Below are positions 18,201-26,374 of a stretch of 33,926 bases of DNA, piece after piece. The stretch is from Leptolyngbya sp. Prado105 (lineage in GTDB: Bacteria > Cyanobacteriota > Cyanobacteriia > Leptolyngbyales > Leptolyngbyaceae), in contig JALOOO010000022.1 of NCBI GenBank assembly GCA_025454375.1, positions 1 to 33,926 on the forward strand, given 5' to 3'. A program made the translations under genes and the position numbers. Below the pieces are notes generated by a model. That model searched no databases. It was given only the letters and a program-made list of their open reading frames with translations, and was not told the DNA's origin. Position 1 is the first letter of the stretch. Every line of letters starts with the position of its first letter.

Positions 18201-18356
18201 AAGAAATGCAAGTAACTCCGATTGATCCATTGCATAAGGATGAACCGGAACCCCCGCTTCCCCAGAGCTTTCCTCCAACCGTCGCCAAGTTTCGCCCCAC
18301 AGAAAAAAACCACTCTGTGACCCCTGAGAAACCCAACTACCGTGTAAAACTGCCAT
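15300..18356 (-). CDS. SNF2/RapA-family helicase-like ATPase
   Basis: The product is 1018 residues. An N-terminal region of ~500 residues matches the bacterial SNF2-associated type. The two RecA-like lobes follow. Motif I is DDMGLGKS with K573; the usual Thr after Lys is Ser here. Motif II is DEAQ at 668-671. Motif III includes LTGTPVENR, and motifs V-VI are in LKAGGVGLNLTRANHV and DRVFRIGQTR. Such ATPases translocate on double-stranded DNA and remodel protein-DNA complexes; bacterial members are linked to transcription recycling or stress. Operon with the SWIM gene. There is no clear Shine-Dalgarno before the ATG. Confidence 0.93.
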   Translation of the reverse strand: MAVLHGSWVSQGSQSGFFLWGETWRRLEESSGEAGVPVHPYAMDQSELLAFLAPLPLKVSGLEEAPKRGRKSVTVLKNWQARLIALPTEGNVPQLSAAPVSEWVISPWKVEGLWLDSAQTFALLNSVPLGMLAEESFLGGDLRFWSHTARWALDLLARSKFLPDLDRWEVLLDSSTDQMRLRHFVRKMPSVCRLYQSGDEFAVDLPIEPQDLLRDFLNHLIDAQVRKSVSVPRTPSILQTWIQGLSTKAATLNETDLTTLSDALEIWKAPLQKDQEQFRVCLKLIPPVEAYQSWVIEYLLQAIDDPEFVVNAQTIWRNPVEQLPHQGRVIDRPQETLLMGLGLASRLYPVIEPSLQEARPQAFQLDPKQAYEFIMNTVWRLQDSGVGVILPESLANRGGLANRLGLRIKASTPTKQKKGKLGLQGLLNFEWELSIGGQSLTKKEFDRLVAQNSPLVEINGEWVELRASDIKSAQSFFAARKDQTTLSLEDALRISTGDTQTIEKLPVVTFEASGALQELVTTLTGTGTPEEIETPKSFNGELRPYQKRGVSWLRFLEKWGLGACLADDMGLGKSPQFLAFLIYLKEQKLLEKPALLICPTSVLGNWEREIKKFTPSLKVLVHHGDKRSQGKAFQSAIASCDLVLTSYPLVQRDVKTLTAVSWQGIALDEAQNIKNAESKQSQAVRELEAEFRIALTGTPVENRLTELWSILDFLNPGYLGQKNFFQRRFAIPIERYGDTTSMQTLRSLTQPFILRRLKTDKTIIQDLPEKQEMAVYCGLSTEQAALYQATVDRSLAEIEASEGIQRKGIILALLTKLKQICNHPALFNREELAESNRSVKLQRLEEMLEEAVSEGDRALIFTQFAEWGKLLKPHLEKQLGRETLFLYGSTPKKQREEMIDRFQNDPQAPRIFILSLKAGGVGLNLTRANHVFHYDRWWNPAVENQATDRVFRIGQTRNVQVHKFVCTGTLEERIHDMIESKKALAEQVVGTGENWLTELNTDQLRDLLLLDRTAVIEE

Positions 18357-18821
18357 GCCTATCTATATGAATAAAAGCAAACGATACTGACTTAATTTTT
18401 AGATCTTCCAAGACCCTCGGGTCGATTCTGTAAAAACTTAATTTTTGCGATCGCAATTTTCCATACGTGAAATCAATAAGCTTGATGATTTCTTAAGCAA
18501 TTTGACAAGTTGTTAACATCCGCTGACTGTACAAGTTGCTTAATTCATTCTAACGCGATCGCAAAACCCTCGTTGCCATCGATTTCGCTGACCCTCCTTG
18601 GTTTGCACTCAAAATAAAAAAGCAGATCCGCGATTTTTTCACAGTCTAAATTATAAAAACCTTAACTATAGATCAAATAGGAAAACCTGCGGCAATTCTT
18701 TTCAAGTCGAGCAGAAACCCAGCAAAATTTTCGAGTATTTACAAATAAAAAAAGCAGCAAAAGTATATCAGTGTTAGGATTGCAAGAACACTAAAAAAGA
18801 GAAGAAAGGACAATACACTTC
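18357..18821. promoter_or_regulatory. Divergent promoter region of the SNF2 gene and pnp, with long pnp leader
   Basis: This 465-bp AT-rich gap contains no ORF of note. It must carry both promoters. TTAAGCAA (18493-18500) and TTGCTTAA (18536-18543) form an inverted repeat. In many bacteria pnp mRNA leaders form structures cut by RNase III and bound by PNPase for autoregulation; whether this leader does so is not shown. AAAGGA lies 11 nt before the pnp ATG. Confidence 0.4.
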
Positions 18822-20972
18822 ATGCAAGAGTTCGAGAAGTCAATATCCTTTGATGGTAGGGATATTCGACTCAAAGTAGGCTTGTTAGCACCCCAAGCTG
18901 GAGGTTCAGTTTTAATCGAATCTGGAGACACGGCAGTCCTCGTTACTGCGACCCGTGCGAGTGCCAGAGAAGGAATCGATTTTCTCCCGCTGTTAGTTGA
19001 TTACGAGGAGCGCCTGTATGCAGCCGGACGAATTCCCGGTGGCTTCCTCCGACGAGAAGGACGACCCGCTGAAAAAGCAGTTTTGACGAGTCGTTTAATC
19101 GATCGCCCTTTGCGCCCCTTATTTCCTTCCTGGTTACGAGACGATATTCAAGTCGTCGCCACCACGATGTCGATGGATGAGCGAGTCCCTCCGGACGTTT
19201 TAGCGGTCACAGGTGCGTCGATCGCGGTTCTCCTCGCCAAAATCCCATTCAATGGTCCAATGGCTGCGGTTCGAGTCGGTCTTGTCGGTGACGATTTTAT
19301 TATCAACCCCACTTATAAAGAAGTGGAAACAGGCGATTTGGATCTCGTTGTGGCGGGATCTCCCGAAGGCGTAATCATGGTGGAAGCAGGTGCAAATCAA
19401 CTGCCCGAAGCCGACATGATTGAAGCGATCGACTTTGGTTACGAAGCAGTCCGCGATTTGATTCAGGCACAGCGCGACTTGCTCACAGAATTAGGCATCG
19501 AACTGGTGCAAGAACAAGCGCCTGTGATCGATCCGACCTTAGAGAATTTTATTCGAGAGCGCGTGACGGCTCCTGTGAAAGAAATTCTTGGACGGTTCGA
19601 GAAAGACAAACCGACGCGCGATGCAGCGCTCGATGAAGTCAAAGCTTCCGTCCTCAGCACGATCGCAGAATTGCCTGAAGAAGACGCGGTTAAGGTTGCA
19701 GCAGCAGCAGATGCAAAAGCGCTGAGCAATACATTTAAGGATGTAACGAAAACGCTGATGCGTCGTCAAGTCGTCGAAGACAATGTGCGCGTCGATGGTC
19801 GTAAACTCGATGAAATTCGCCCCATCTCTTGCCGAGTCGGGGTTTTACCTCAACGGGTGCATGGCAGTGGCGTATTTAATCGCGGCTTGACTCAAGTTTT
19901 ATCGATCGCGACTTTAGGCAGTCCCGGCGACGAGCAAGAAATGGATGACTTGCATCCCGACAGCGAGAAACGCTACCTACACCATTACAATTTCCCGCCT
20001 TTTTCGGTTGGAGAAACGCGCCCGATGCGCTCTCCCGGTCGGCGTGAAGTCGGTCACGGAGCCTTAGCAGAGCGTGCTTTAGTTCCAGTTTTACCTCCGA
20101 AAGAAACATTTCCTTATGTGATTCGGGTTGTTTCAGAAGTCTTGTCCTCAAATGGTTCGACCTCAATGGGTTCCGTTTCGGGTTCGACTTTAGCCTTGAT
20201 GCACGCAGGCGTTCCTATCTTGAAACCTGTCAGCGGTGCGGCAATGGGACTGATCAAGGAAGGCGAAGAAATTCGCATTCTCACCGATATCCAGGGGATT
20301 GAAGATTTCCTCGGCGATATGGATTTTAAAGTGGCGGGAACCGATACCGGAATTACGGCATTGCAACTCGACATGAAGATCGCTGGCTTGCCGATGGAAG
20401 TGATTGCTTCGGCGATTCACCAAGCGAAACCTGCTCGATTGCACATTCTTAGCAAGATGCTAGAAGCGATCGACGAGCCGCGTGCCGAATTGTCTCCTTA
20501 TGCGCCTCGCCTGCTCACGATCAAGATCGATCAAGATCAGATCGGGATGATTATCGGGCCCGGCGGGAAGACGATCAAAGGCATTACCGAAGAAACGGGA
20601 GCCAAGATTGATATTGCTGAAGATGGAACCGTAACGATTAGCGCGATCGAAGGCGAGAAAGCGAAACGGGCGAAAGCGATTATCCAAGGCATGACTCGCA
20701 AGCTGAGTGCGGGCGATATTTATGCTGGGAAAGTGACGCGGATTATTCCGATCGGTGCGTTTGTTGAATTCCTTCCGGGTAAAGAAGGGATGATTCACAT
20801 CTCGCAGCTTGCAGATCATCGGGTCGGCAAAGTTGAAGATGAAGTCGCACTTGGAGACGAAGTGATTGTGAAGATTCGGGAAATTGATAACCGAGGACGA
20901 GTGAATCTGACTCGCTTAGGCATTCACCCCGATGAAGCAACTGCGGCACGAGAAGCGGCAGCAGCGAAGTAG
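18822..20972 (+). CDS. pnp: Polyribonucleotide nucleotidyltransferase (PNPase)
   Basis: The product is 716 residues, the usual length for cyanobacterial PNPase. Two RNase PH domains (about 10-230 and 325-550) flank an all-helical linker. The second has the catalytic-core sequences ([41 protein letters not shown]). The KH domain follows, with [13 protein letters not shown] near 576-588, then an S1 domain (about 632-705, [13 protein letters not shown]). The enzyme degrades RNA phosphorolytically from the 3' end and can add tails. It is a single gene with its own terminator. Its S1 domain is strikingly like the one inserted in the FtsK-type ATPase at the left of this window. Confidence 0.98.
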   Translation: MQEFEKSISFDGRDIRLKVGLLAPQAGGSVLIESGDTAVLVTATRASAREGIDFLPLLVDYEERLYAAGRIPGGFLRREGRPAEKAVLTSRLIDRPLRPLFPSWLRDDIQVVATTMSMDERVPPDVLAVTGASIAVLLAKIPFNGPMAAVRVGLVGDDFIINPTYKEVETGDLDLVVAGSPEGVIMVEAGANQLPEADMIEAIDFGYEAVRDLIQAQRDLLTELGIELVQEQAPVIDPTLENFIRERVTAPVKEILGRFEKDKPTRDAALDEVKASVLSTIAELPEEDAVKVAAAADAKALSNTFKDVTKTLMRRQVVEDNVRVDGRKLDEIRPISCRVGVLPQRVHGSGVFNRGLTQVLSIATLGSPGDEQEMDDLHPDSEKRYLHHYNFPPFSVGETRPMRSPGRREVGHGALAERALVPVLPPKETFPYVIRVVSEVLSSNGSTSMGSVSGSTLALMHAGVPILKPVSGAAMGLIKEGEEIRILTDIQGIEDFLGDMDFKVAGTDTGITALQLDMKIAGLPMEVIASAIHQAKPARLHILSKMLEAIDEPRAELSPYAPRLLTIKIDQDQIGMIIGPGGKTIKGITEETGAKIDIAEDGTVTISAIEGEKAKRAKAIIQGMTRKLSAGDIYAGKVTRIIPIGAFVEFLPGKEGMIHISQLADHRVGKVEDEVALGDEVIVKIREIDNRGRVNLTRLGIHPDEATAAREAAAAK

Positions 20973-20993
20973 ACTCACTTCGAGCCGATAAAT

Positions 20994-21033
20994 AAAACCG
21001 CGATCGTTCTTGAAGTAGAGCGATCGCGGTTTT
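20994..21033 (+). terminator. Rho-independent terminator of pnp
   Basis: A perfect 13-bp stem (AAAACCGCGATCG / CGATCGCGGTTTT) with a 14-nt loop is followed by GTTTTGG. It begins 21 bp after the pnp stop codon. The 3' arm contains a complete HIP1 octamer GCGATCGC (with the preceding G). Confidence 0.85.
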
Positions 21034-21044
21034 GTTTTGGGTGA

Positions 21045-21338
21045 ATGAATGCAGGTTTGTTCTTAATGAACGCAGGTTTGTTCTTAATGAATGCAGGTTT
21101 GTTCTTAATGAACGCAGGTTTGTTCTTAATGAACGCAGATTTGTTCTTAATGAACGCAGATTTGTTCTTAATGAATGCAGATTTGTTCTTAATGAATGCA
21201 GGTTTGTTCTTAATGAATGCACCTTGTGAGTTGATGAATGGAACAGTGATCTTGATGAACAGAGGTACGGTTTTGATGCAGACTGATGCCGTGTTAATCA
21301 GAGGAGATGGATTCAGGATGGATTCATCTCTTGGCTCG
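21045..21338 (+). repeat. 21-bp minisatellite, eight near-perfect units plus about six diverged units
   Basis: Eight head-to-tail copies of ATGAAYGCAGRTTTGTTCTTA run from 21045 to 21212. They are followed by further 21-nt units that keep ATG (once ATC) at the start and mostly end in L, but diverge inside. The array is free of stops in at least three frames. On the plus strand from 21045 it would encode a 104-residue peptide of MNAGLFL-type heptads ending at 21359. The minus-strand reading (LRTNLHS heptads) runs into pnp antisense. GGGTGA just before the ATG is a poor ribosome site. Whether any peptide is made is unknown. It fills most of the pnp-NACHT gap; 21360-21484 shows only AT-rich leader sequence. 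Confidence 0.85.
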
Positions 21339-21484
21339 ATCGAGCCGCGTTCTTTCTGAATAAACGAGAGAGAAAAATTAGAAAACAGATTGAATTGATA
21401 AATGAAAAAACTCTGACACTTTATGGAAATTGACGATCGCAGGTGTAAAACAGATCAGAAGCCTCTGAGTGATCCTGAGTTCTT

Positions 21485-24220
21485 ATGCCCGAACCTACTC
21501 CCGAAAAGTCGCTCTCTGAAAAAATTACGGATGCCCTGACAAAGTTTCTCGTCGTGGGAAGCGGGGGATATGCGATGTATTCTTTGTTTGATCAAGAGAT
21601 TCCGAAGGCGCTGATTGCAGCAGCAGTATCGGTCGGAACAGCACTGACGACTAGCTTTGGGGAGGGGCTGATGAAGGTGCTGAAAGAAAGCATGAGTCAG
21701 CGAGGGGAAAAATCGGGCAAAGCGATCGACAGAGGCATTACAAACGCTGAAAAATCGGCAACTCAGCTTAAAGAGCGGATTTTTAGTCCCAAGAAGAGCT
21801 ATCTGAATGCGCTGAAAACGCAATGCACAATGATGGAATCGGAGGGAGAATCAGTCCTCTCTGGTGGAATTCCGCTTAAAGATGTGTATGTGCCGCTGCA
21901 AGTTGTTTCGTCACAGACTCAAGGCATGTCGCGTGCGCCTCAGCAAATTTGGGCATTTCTGCCAGGGTTGCAAAGTCGAGAAGTTCAGCATCGACGAATT
22001 GCGATCGCAGCCGGAGCCGGATCGGGGAAGACGACGTTATTGCGATATCTCACGTTGTGTTATGTCACAGAGGTGTATCAACAGCATCAGGTTCGCGAGT
22101 TTATTCCTGTGCTGCTGAGGTTTCGCGATATCTTTGCAGAGATTCCACCGGAAGGAACGATCGCGCTACCGGAGTTGATTTTAAAGTCTTTGGCAAAGCA
22201 ACCAGAGGGAGAAGATCTAAAGACTTCTCGGCTGTGGTTTGAGGAGCAACTAAAGCAGGGTCGATGTTTGGTGATGTTTGACGGGCTGGATGAAGTGCCC
22301 AAAAGTCAGCGACATCGGATTAAAAAGTGGGTCGATTATCAGATGAAACGCTATGGCAAGACGAGATTTATCCTCACGTCTCGTCCGGCGGGATTGGAGC
22401 TAGAAGACGAAGTGGGCAATCTCGCACAGATTGAGGTCGATACGTCGTTAGAGGTTTTGCCGTTTAATCCCGATGACATCGATCGATTTGTGCAGCAGTG
22501 GTATCGTGCGTTGATTGCGCCAATGTGGAAGAGAGCGCTAGAAGACAGTTCACGCAAGCCTGTAGCAGAGCGATTAGACCCGGAAGCCGTCGAAGCTGAG
22601 ATTGGACGATCGGTAAAAAAGAGTGCTGATAGTCTAACGCGACAGATTTTTGCGAGTTCGGCTCTGACGGGACTGGCTCGAACTCCCTTGTTAGTCAAGC
22701 TCATCGCGATTACGCACGATGAGAATATCGAACTGCCGAAGCGTCGAGTCTCGCTGTATAAGGACATTTGTGATGTCTTGTTGCGGAAACGGGCAACGAA
22801 GTTTAGCGATCGACGAACACCGTTAGAGCTAGAGGATAAACTCGCTTTGCTGCAAGTGTTGGCGTGGAATCTGATGCAGCAAGAGGTGAATACGTTTTGT
22901 ATGTCGCAGGGGACGCAGTGGATTCAGGAGCGGTTTCGGCAGGCTTGTGCAGATGAGGCGATTAAGCCGAAACAGTTTTTGATCGAACTGATCGAGATTG
23001 CAGGGCTGATTGTGGAGCAAGAACACGATACGTATGAGTTTTCACATCAAACCTTTCAGGAGTATTTTGCAGCGCTTTATCTCAAGGCACAGGGACAGGA
23101 ATCGTTGCTAGTCGAGAAAGTGACGAACGATCGCTGGTTAGAAGTGTGTTGTTTTTCGGCATCAATGGGTCAGACGACGAGGATTGTGAATGCGGCTTTG
23201 GATGCGTTGCCGACAGCACCGGAAAAGAACAAACCACATTTGCTCAAACTGATGACACGATGCCGAAATGAAGGTGTGCCGATGAATTCTGAAACGAGTC
23301 AACGGCTCGATCGTGCATTAGAGCAGGCAGCGCAGGATGGCAACATTGCAGCAGAGATTCGACTTCAGCAACGATTTGAGCTTCAGAGTACGTTGCTCAT
23401 TGGTCAAGCGGAGGTCTGCACAGAGTATATTACTTGGGGGGAATATCAACTGTTCTTAACGGCACAGGAAACGAAGCAGTACCATTCTCAAGCAAAACAG
23501 ATCGACATCTCGATCGATCAACTCAATGAACCTGTGAAAGGCATTTCCTGGCAAGATGCTCAGTGGTTTTGTAATTGGATGTCTTCTCTGCCTTCACTTC
23601 AGAGTCCCACGCAAGCCTATGACTATCGCTTGCCTACTTCGGCAGAGCTTGACTCGATCGCAAGTTTAACGATCGAGGGATTGATCCCGTTTATCGATCG
23701 CTCAGATGCGCCCGGAAATTCGCTCAAAATTGTGCGATCGACATTACCAGATCGCTATACAGATTTACACAACTACTTAGCAAATGGTCGCTGGAAAGAT
23801 GCCGACCAAGAGACTTATCAAGTAATGCTCAAAGTTGCAAACCGAACTGAGCAGAGATATTTGGATGTGGAGGATATTCAGAAGTTTCCTTGTGAGGATT
23901 TACAAATCATCGATCGACTTTGGGTGAAGTTCAGTCTCGGTCACTTTGGCTTCAGTGTGCAGAAACAGATTTATGTCGAGACGGGAAATCCTTTAGATGG
24001 GCGATATCATGAAGAAACCTACAAGCGGTTTGGCGATCGCGTTGGTTGGCGTATGAAAGAAGAATGGATATCGTACTCTGACGTAACTTTTGATACCTCT
24101 TCTCCAATGGGACACTTACCCTGGAGTTTTGAAGGTCAGTTGTGGATGTGGAAAGTGTGGGAAGGGGGTCTCTCTTCTCTCGCGCAGAGACTTGTGAACT
24201 GTAGCACGAGCCAGTCCTAG
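21485..24220 (+). CDS. NACHT-family STAND NTPase with FGE-sulfatase-like C-terminal domain
   Basis: The product is 911 residues. Residues 15-60 hold two hydrophobic stretches, possibly membrane-active or a membrane anchor, followed by a helical segment. The NACHT ATPase starts near 170: Walker A GAGSGKTT at 177-184 with K182, and Walker B LVMFDGLDE around 262-270 (D266 and D269-E270, the NACHT-type acidic pair). SRPAGL and EFSHQTFQEYFAALYL, the typical NACHT winged-helix closing motif, follow. Residues about 630-740 resemble the formylglycine-generating-enzyme (FGE-sulfatase) fold: ISWQDAQWFCNWM and YRLPTSAEL. It is a single gene beside a toxin-antitoxin zone. Some bacterial NACHT proteins defend against phage, and the FGE-like end may serve as sensor. 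Both are inference for this copy. Confidence 0.92.
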   Translation: MPEPTPEKSLSEKITDALTKFLVVGSGGYAMYSLFDQEIPKALIAAAVSVGTALTTSFGEGLMKVLKESMSQRGEKSGKAIDRGITNAEKSATQLKERIFSPKKSYLNALKTQCTMMESEGESVLSGGIPLKDVYVPLQVVSSQTQGMSRAPQQIWAFLPGLQSREVQHRRIAIAAGAGSGKTTLLRYLTLCYVTEVYQQHQVREFIPVLLRFRDIFAEIPPEGTIALPELILKSLAKQPEGEDLKTSRLWFEEQLKQGRCLVMFDGLDEVPKSQRHRIKKWVDYQMKRYGKTRFILTSRPAGLELEDEVGNLAQIEVDTSLEVLPFNPDDIDRFVQQWYRALIAPMWKRALEDSSRKPVAERLDPEAVEAEIGRSVKKSADSLTRQIFASSALTGLARTPLLVKLIAITHDENIELPKRRVSLYKDICDVLLRKRATKFSDRRTPLELEDKLALLQVLAWNLMQQEVNTFCMSQGTQWIQERFRQACADEAIKPKQFLIELIEIAGLIVEQEHDTYEFSHQTFQEYFAALYLKAQGQESLLVEKVTNDRWLEVCCFSASMGQTTRIVNAALDALPTAPEKNKPHLLKLMTRCRNEGVPMNSETSQRLDRALEQAAQDGNIAAEIRLQQRFELQSTLLIGQAEVCTEYITWGEYQLFLTAQETKQYHSQAKQIDISIDQLNEPVKGISWQDAQWFCNWMSSLPSLQSPTQAYDYRLPTSAELDSIASLTIEGLIPFIDRSDAPGNSLKIVRSTLPDRYTDLHNYLANGRWKDADQETYQVMLKVANRTEQRYLDVEDIQKFPCEDLQIIDRLWVKFSLGHFGFSVQKQIYVETGNPLDGRYHEETYKRFGDRVGWRMKEEWISYSDVTFDTSSPMGHLPWSFEGQLWMWKVWEGGLSSLAQRLVNCSTSQS

Positions 24221-24263
24221 ACTTTTATTTCCTTTTGTAACGACGCTACTTTCTACGACATAA

Positions 24264-24548
24264 TCAGCGTTTCCCGAATCCTTTACCTGGCACCGATCCT
24301 TTTTCTCCTTCTGGGATATATCGATTCGCCTGTATAAACCTCTCTGCGATCTGCTGAACCTCTTCCCGCTCCTGGACTTTCGCATCCTCCCAGAGATCCT
24401 GCTGTCCCGGTGAAGGCTTTCGCCTTCCCTTTCGTATTCGGAACGGCTCTAGAAGTTTGCTCCCCCAGTGACTCCGCCGCTCCGGTTTCGGCTTCGCCCG
24501 ATACTTCTGACAAAACTTGCGATACCTCGCCGCACACTCATCCAGCAA
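24264..24548 (-). CDS. Small basic hypothetical protein, possibly an N-terminally truncated remnant
   Basis: This is an open frame of 94 codons with a TTG start; no in-frame ATG start is available. The product is Arg/Lys/Glu/Gln-rich and contains WGSKLLEPFRIRKGRRK and QQIAERFIQANRYIPEGE, which look like real protein. I do not recognise a family. Its 5' end abuts the hicA remnant at 24550, so the original start may have been lost when that segment was joined. It converges with the NACHT gene. Confidence 0.35.
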   Translation of the reverse strand: MLDECAARYRKFCQKYRAKPKPERRSHWGSKLLEPFRIRKGRRKPSPGQQDLWEDAKVQEREEVQQIAERFIQANRYIPEGEKGSVPGKGFGKR

Positions 24549-24549
24549 G

Positions 24550-24800
24550 TAGCATCTTGAAGCAAGCCCAATTTACCAGCAATTTCAAATTCAAATATCG
24601 ACTCTATAGCAATCCAGTTTGAGAAGATTCGGGAATGCCCCCAAACCCCCAATTTCTGGGAGCTAAGAATCTTATTCCCCCAAATTTGGGGGTTAGGGGG
24701 CACGACCAACCTTGTCATTTACGACGAATTTAGGATGGCTCTTGTTTGAATTTGGAATTGCTGCCAATTTACAGAAGACACTGAAGAGGAGACGGAATGA
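24550..24800 (+). pseudogene. hicA 3' remnant, split by a MITE
   Basis: Only the last ~18 codons of a HicA toxin remain (KQAQF, then EDTEEETE). They are split between 24550-24576 and 24773-24800 by an inserted element. The catalytic N-terminal part is missing; the sequence upstream does not match the intact hicA at 26515. Confidence 0.8.
24577..24763. mobile_element. 187-bp miniature inverted-repeat element (MITE)
   Basis: The ends are 19-bp terminal inverted repeats, CAGCAATTTCAAATTCAAA on the left (24577-24595) and its near-perfect complement on the right (24745-24763), matching at 18 of 19 bases. The element is flanked by the 9-bp direct repeat CCAATTTAC (24568-24576 and 24764-24772). The intact relative at 26670 has a single near-identical site (CCAGTTTAC), so it preserves the empty target. 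The inside carries C-run/G-run inverted copies of a CCCCCAAATTTGGGGG type. There is no coding capacity, so a transposase must act in trans. Confidence 0.85.
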
Positions 24801-25029
24801 TGCGATATGCGGTTGTGATCGAAAAAGCCCCAGAAAACTACTCAGCTTATGTACCAGATTTGCCTGGATGTGTCGCGACCGGAGCGACGGTTAGAGAAGT
24901 AGAACAGCAAATCCAAGAAGCGAACAGCTTTGCTGCGCCGAAGGCAGTGTGTTTCATTTAGAAGGAATGCAGCAAGAAGGACTACCGATTCCTGAACCGA
25001 CGACACTCTGCGAATATGTAGAAGCGTGA
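24797..25029 (+). pseudogene. hicB antitoxin pseudogene, frameshifted by a small insertion
   Basis: It is nearly identical to the intact hicB at 26721 until codon 42. There two bases are replaced by 25, including the GC-rich gctttgctgcgccgaaggc. The net +23 shifts the frame, which then ends after 54 codons at 24959-24961. The remaining antitoxin sequence, including the PIPEP tail, follows out of frame. Confidence 0.88.
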
Positions 25030-25082
25030 GAAAGCGAAAACCCTGTGCGGCGAAGCGATCGTCTTTCTGAATCAAAGGATTG

Positions 25083-25096
25083 TACGATCGTATAAT
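25083..25096 (+). promoter_or_regulatory. Palindrome overlapping a -10 box, upstream of vapBC
   Basis: The perfect palindrome TACGATCGTA (25083-25092) overlaps TATAAT (25091-25096). There is no good -35. The antitoxin start is about 80 bp downstream. Toxin-antitoxin operons are often repressed by their own antitoxin at such palindromes. The same sequence follows the other hicB copy at 26984. Confidence 0.45.
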
Positions 25097-25175
25097 GGGA
25101 GCTATGGATTTGATGTACTCTACGGGCTGGAGTACCTTAAAAGTATGGCTAGTCGATCAGCATGGAGTCTTCCCT

Positions 25176-25418
25176 ATGCCTCAAGCTTTAAAAGCAATTT
25201 ACCGTAATGGCGCGTTTATCCTTCAAACGGCTTTTGAATTGCCAGAAGGAACTGAGGTTGAATTGTTAGTTCAGTCTCCTCAGATTGTGTCACCGCCGAT
25301 TTCTGATGTAGAAACTAAACGGCAGTTTTTGAAATCACTAACTGAGAAAATGCAGCGTAACCCAATCCCATTTGATGCGCCTCAGTTCACACGGGAAATG
25401 CTGCATGAACGCCGTTGA
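25176..25418 (+). CDS. Antitoxin of the DUF104/AF2212-like type, VapB-like
   Basis: The product is 80 residues. The N-terminal core ALKAIYRNGAFILQ and LPEGTEVELLV match the DUF104 (AF2212-like) antitoxin family: a short beta-barrel that dimerises, then a helical tail that should block the toxin. The frame opens further upstream at 25080, but GGAG 8 nt before the ATG at 25176 and the family boundary fix this start. It overlaps the PIN toxin gene by 14 nt, so the two are coupled. Confidence 0.85.
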   Translation: MPQALKAIYRNGAFILQTAFELPEGTEVELLVQSPQIVSPPISDVETKRQFLKSLTEKMQRNPIPFDAPQFTREMLHERR

Positions 25419-25812
25419 CACGAACATTTTGATCTATGTTAATGATCCTCGTGATCCAGTCAAGCAAGAAGTAGCAATCTCTCTGGTATCTAATTTGGTG
25501 GAAGGTGTGTTGTTGTGGCAAGTTGCCTGCGAGTATTTGGCAGCTAGTCGCAAACTAGAATCACTGGGGTATGACAGAGCGCAAGCCTATCGGTACATTT
25601 GTGACTTGCAGCAGGTCTGGTATGCCGCACTTCCAACCTGGAGCGTTATTGATCGTGCAGAAAATCTGATGAGACGTTTCAGCCTATCTCATTGGGATTC
25701 AATGATCATTGCTGCTTGTTTAGAAGTGAACGTTCAAACGCTATATACAGAAGATTTCGGATACTCAGGTATTGATGGGCTGGGAATTGTTAATCCGTTT
25801 AAAGCTTTATAA
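25405..25812 (+). CDS. PIN-domain ribonuclease toxin, VapC-like
   Basis: The product is 135 residues, the normal length for VapC. The four acidic residues of the PIN site are present: D5 in VDTNILIY, E43 in ACEYLA, D98 in SHWDSMI and D117 in TEDFGY. PIN toxins cut RNA with Mg2+ or Mn2+. The start at 25405 gives the family's usual beginning; an upstream in-frame start at 25372 would only add residues read from inside the antitoxin gene. The gene looks intact, and the antitoxin gene overlaps it. Confidence 0.92.
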   Translation: MNAVDTNILIYVNDPRDPVKQEVAISLVSNLVEGVLLWQVACEYLAASRKLESLGYDRAQAYRYICDLQQVWYAALPTWSVIDRAENLMRRFSLSHWDSMIIAACLEVNVQTLYTEDFGYSGIDGLGIVNPFKAL

Positions 25813-25829
25813 CCCGGTTGGAACGGGTT
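25811..25829 (+). terminator. Short hairpin at the end of vapC
   Basis: AACCCG and CGGGTT form a 6-bp stem around a 7-nt loop and overlap the vapC stop codon. There is no T-tract, so terminator function is weak. Confidence 0.3.
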
Positions 25830-25837
25830 GATGCGAG

Positions 25838-26374
25838 ATGTACCTGAAAGACTATCAGCCCGTAAACCCCTGGAAAGCGATCGTCATCTTCACTGAGAAG
25901 CGCTTCGACCCCGGACTGCCACATCATTACTCAGAATATGAAAACAACCCCAGACTGTAACGAATCTATCTGAACAAGTTGCCGTCAGAGTTAGGCGATC
26001 GTTCATTAGGACTAGGAATTTTACAACTGCTTGGAACGAGTCAAAAACAGGCTCCAGCGAAGGGAAGGGCACTCATCGATCGAACTCGACAAGAACTGAC
26101 AGATGCGACAACCCAACGAAATCTCATAGAATTGATTGAAACGGTCTTCGTATACAAATTTCCAAAGTTGAATTTTCAGGAGATAGGCGAGATGTTAGGA
26201 CTTGGAGATCTAAAGCAAACTCGTGCATATCAGGAAGCACAAGAAGAAAAGCAAAATCAATTGCTCGAAATTACAGTTCCTTTGCTTCTGAATAAGGGAA
26301 TGACGGTTGAGGAAATCGCCCAGCACTACAAATTGTCGATCGAAACAATTCAACGATTCACCCCTCAAAATTAG
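25838..26374 (+). pseudogene. Rpn/DUF2887-type nuclease-transposase relative, truncated with an in-frame stop
   Basis: From YLKDYQPVNPWKAIV to the C-terminal MTVEEIAQHYKLSIETI the frame resembles cyanobacterial Rpn-family (DUF2887, PD-(D/E)XK) proteins. Full-length members have about 100 more N-terminal residues carrying part of the nuclease site; these are absent here. A TAA at 25958-25960 also interrupts the frame after 40 codons. The downstream 131-codon part (25979-26374) might still be translated but lacks the nuclease core. Confidence 0.75.

Larger units (their letters stand above)
24550..25136 (+). repeat. Duplicated hicAB segment, copy 1 (decayed)
   Basis: Apart from two insertions, this region matches 26670-27035 closely. 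It covers the last codons of hicA, all of hicB and the downstream promoter region to the bases GTACC. After removing a 187-bp element with its 9-bp target copy and a net 23-nt insertion, the two copies have almost the same length (about 368 and 366 bp). Confidence 0.9.

Noticed and set aside
21045-21212. The 21-bp array as a possible CRISPR
   Set aside because: Units are contiguous without unique spacers.
20743-21222. Minus-strand 159-codon frame with LRTNLHS heptads
   Set aside because: Its repeats are the antisense reading of the 21-bp array and its rest is antisense to pnp; no independent coding sign.
24602-24718. C-run/G-run sequences as a separate regulatory element
   Set aside because: They lie wholly inside the MITE and are explained as its internal inverted copies.
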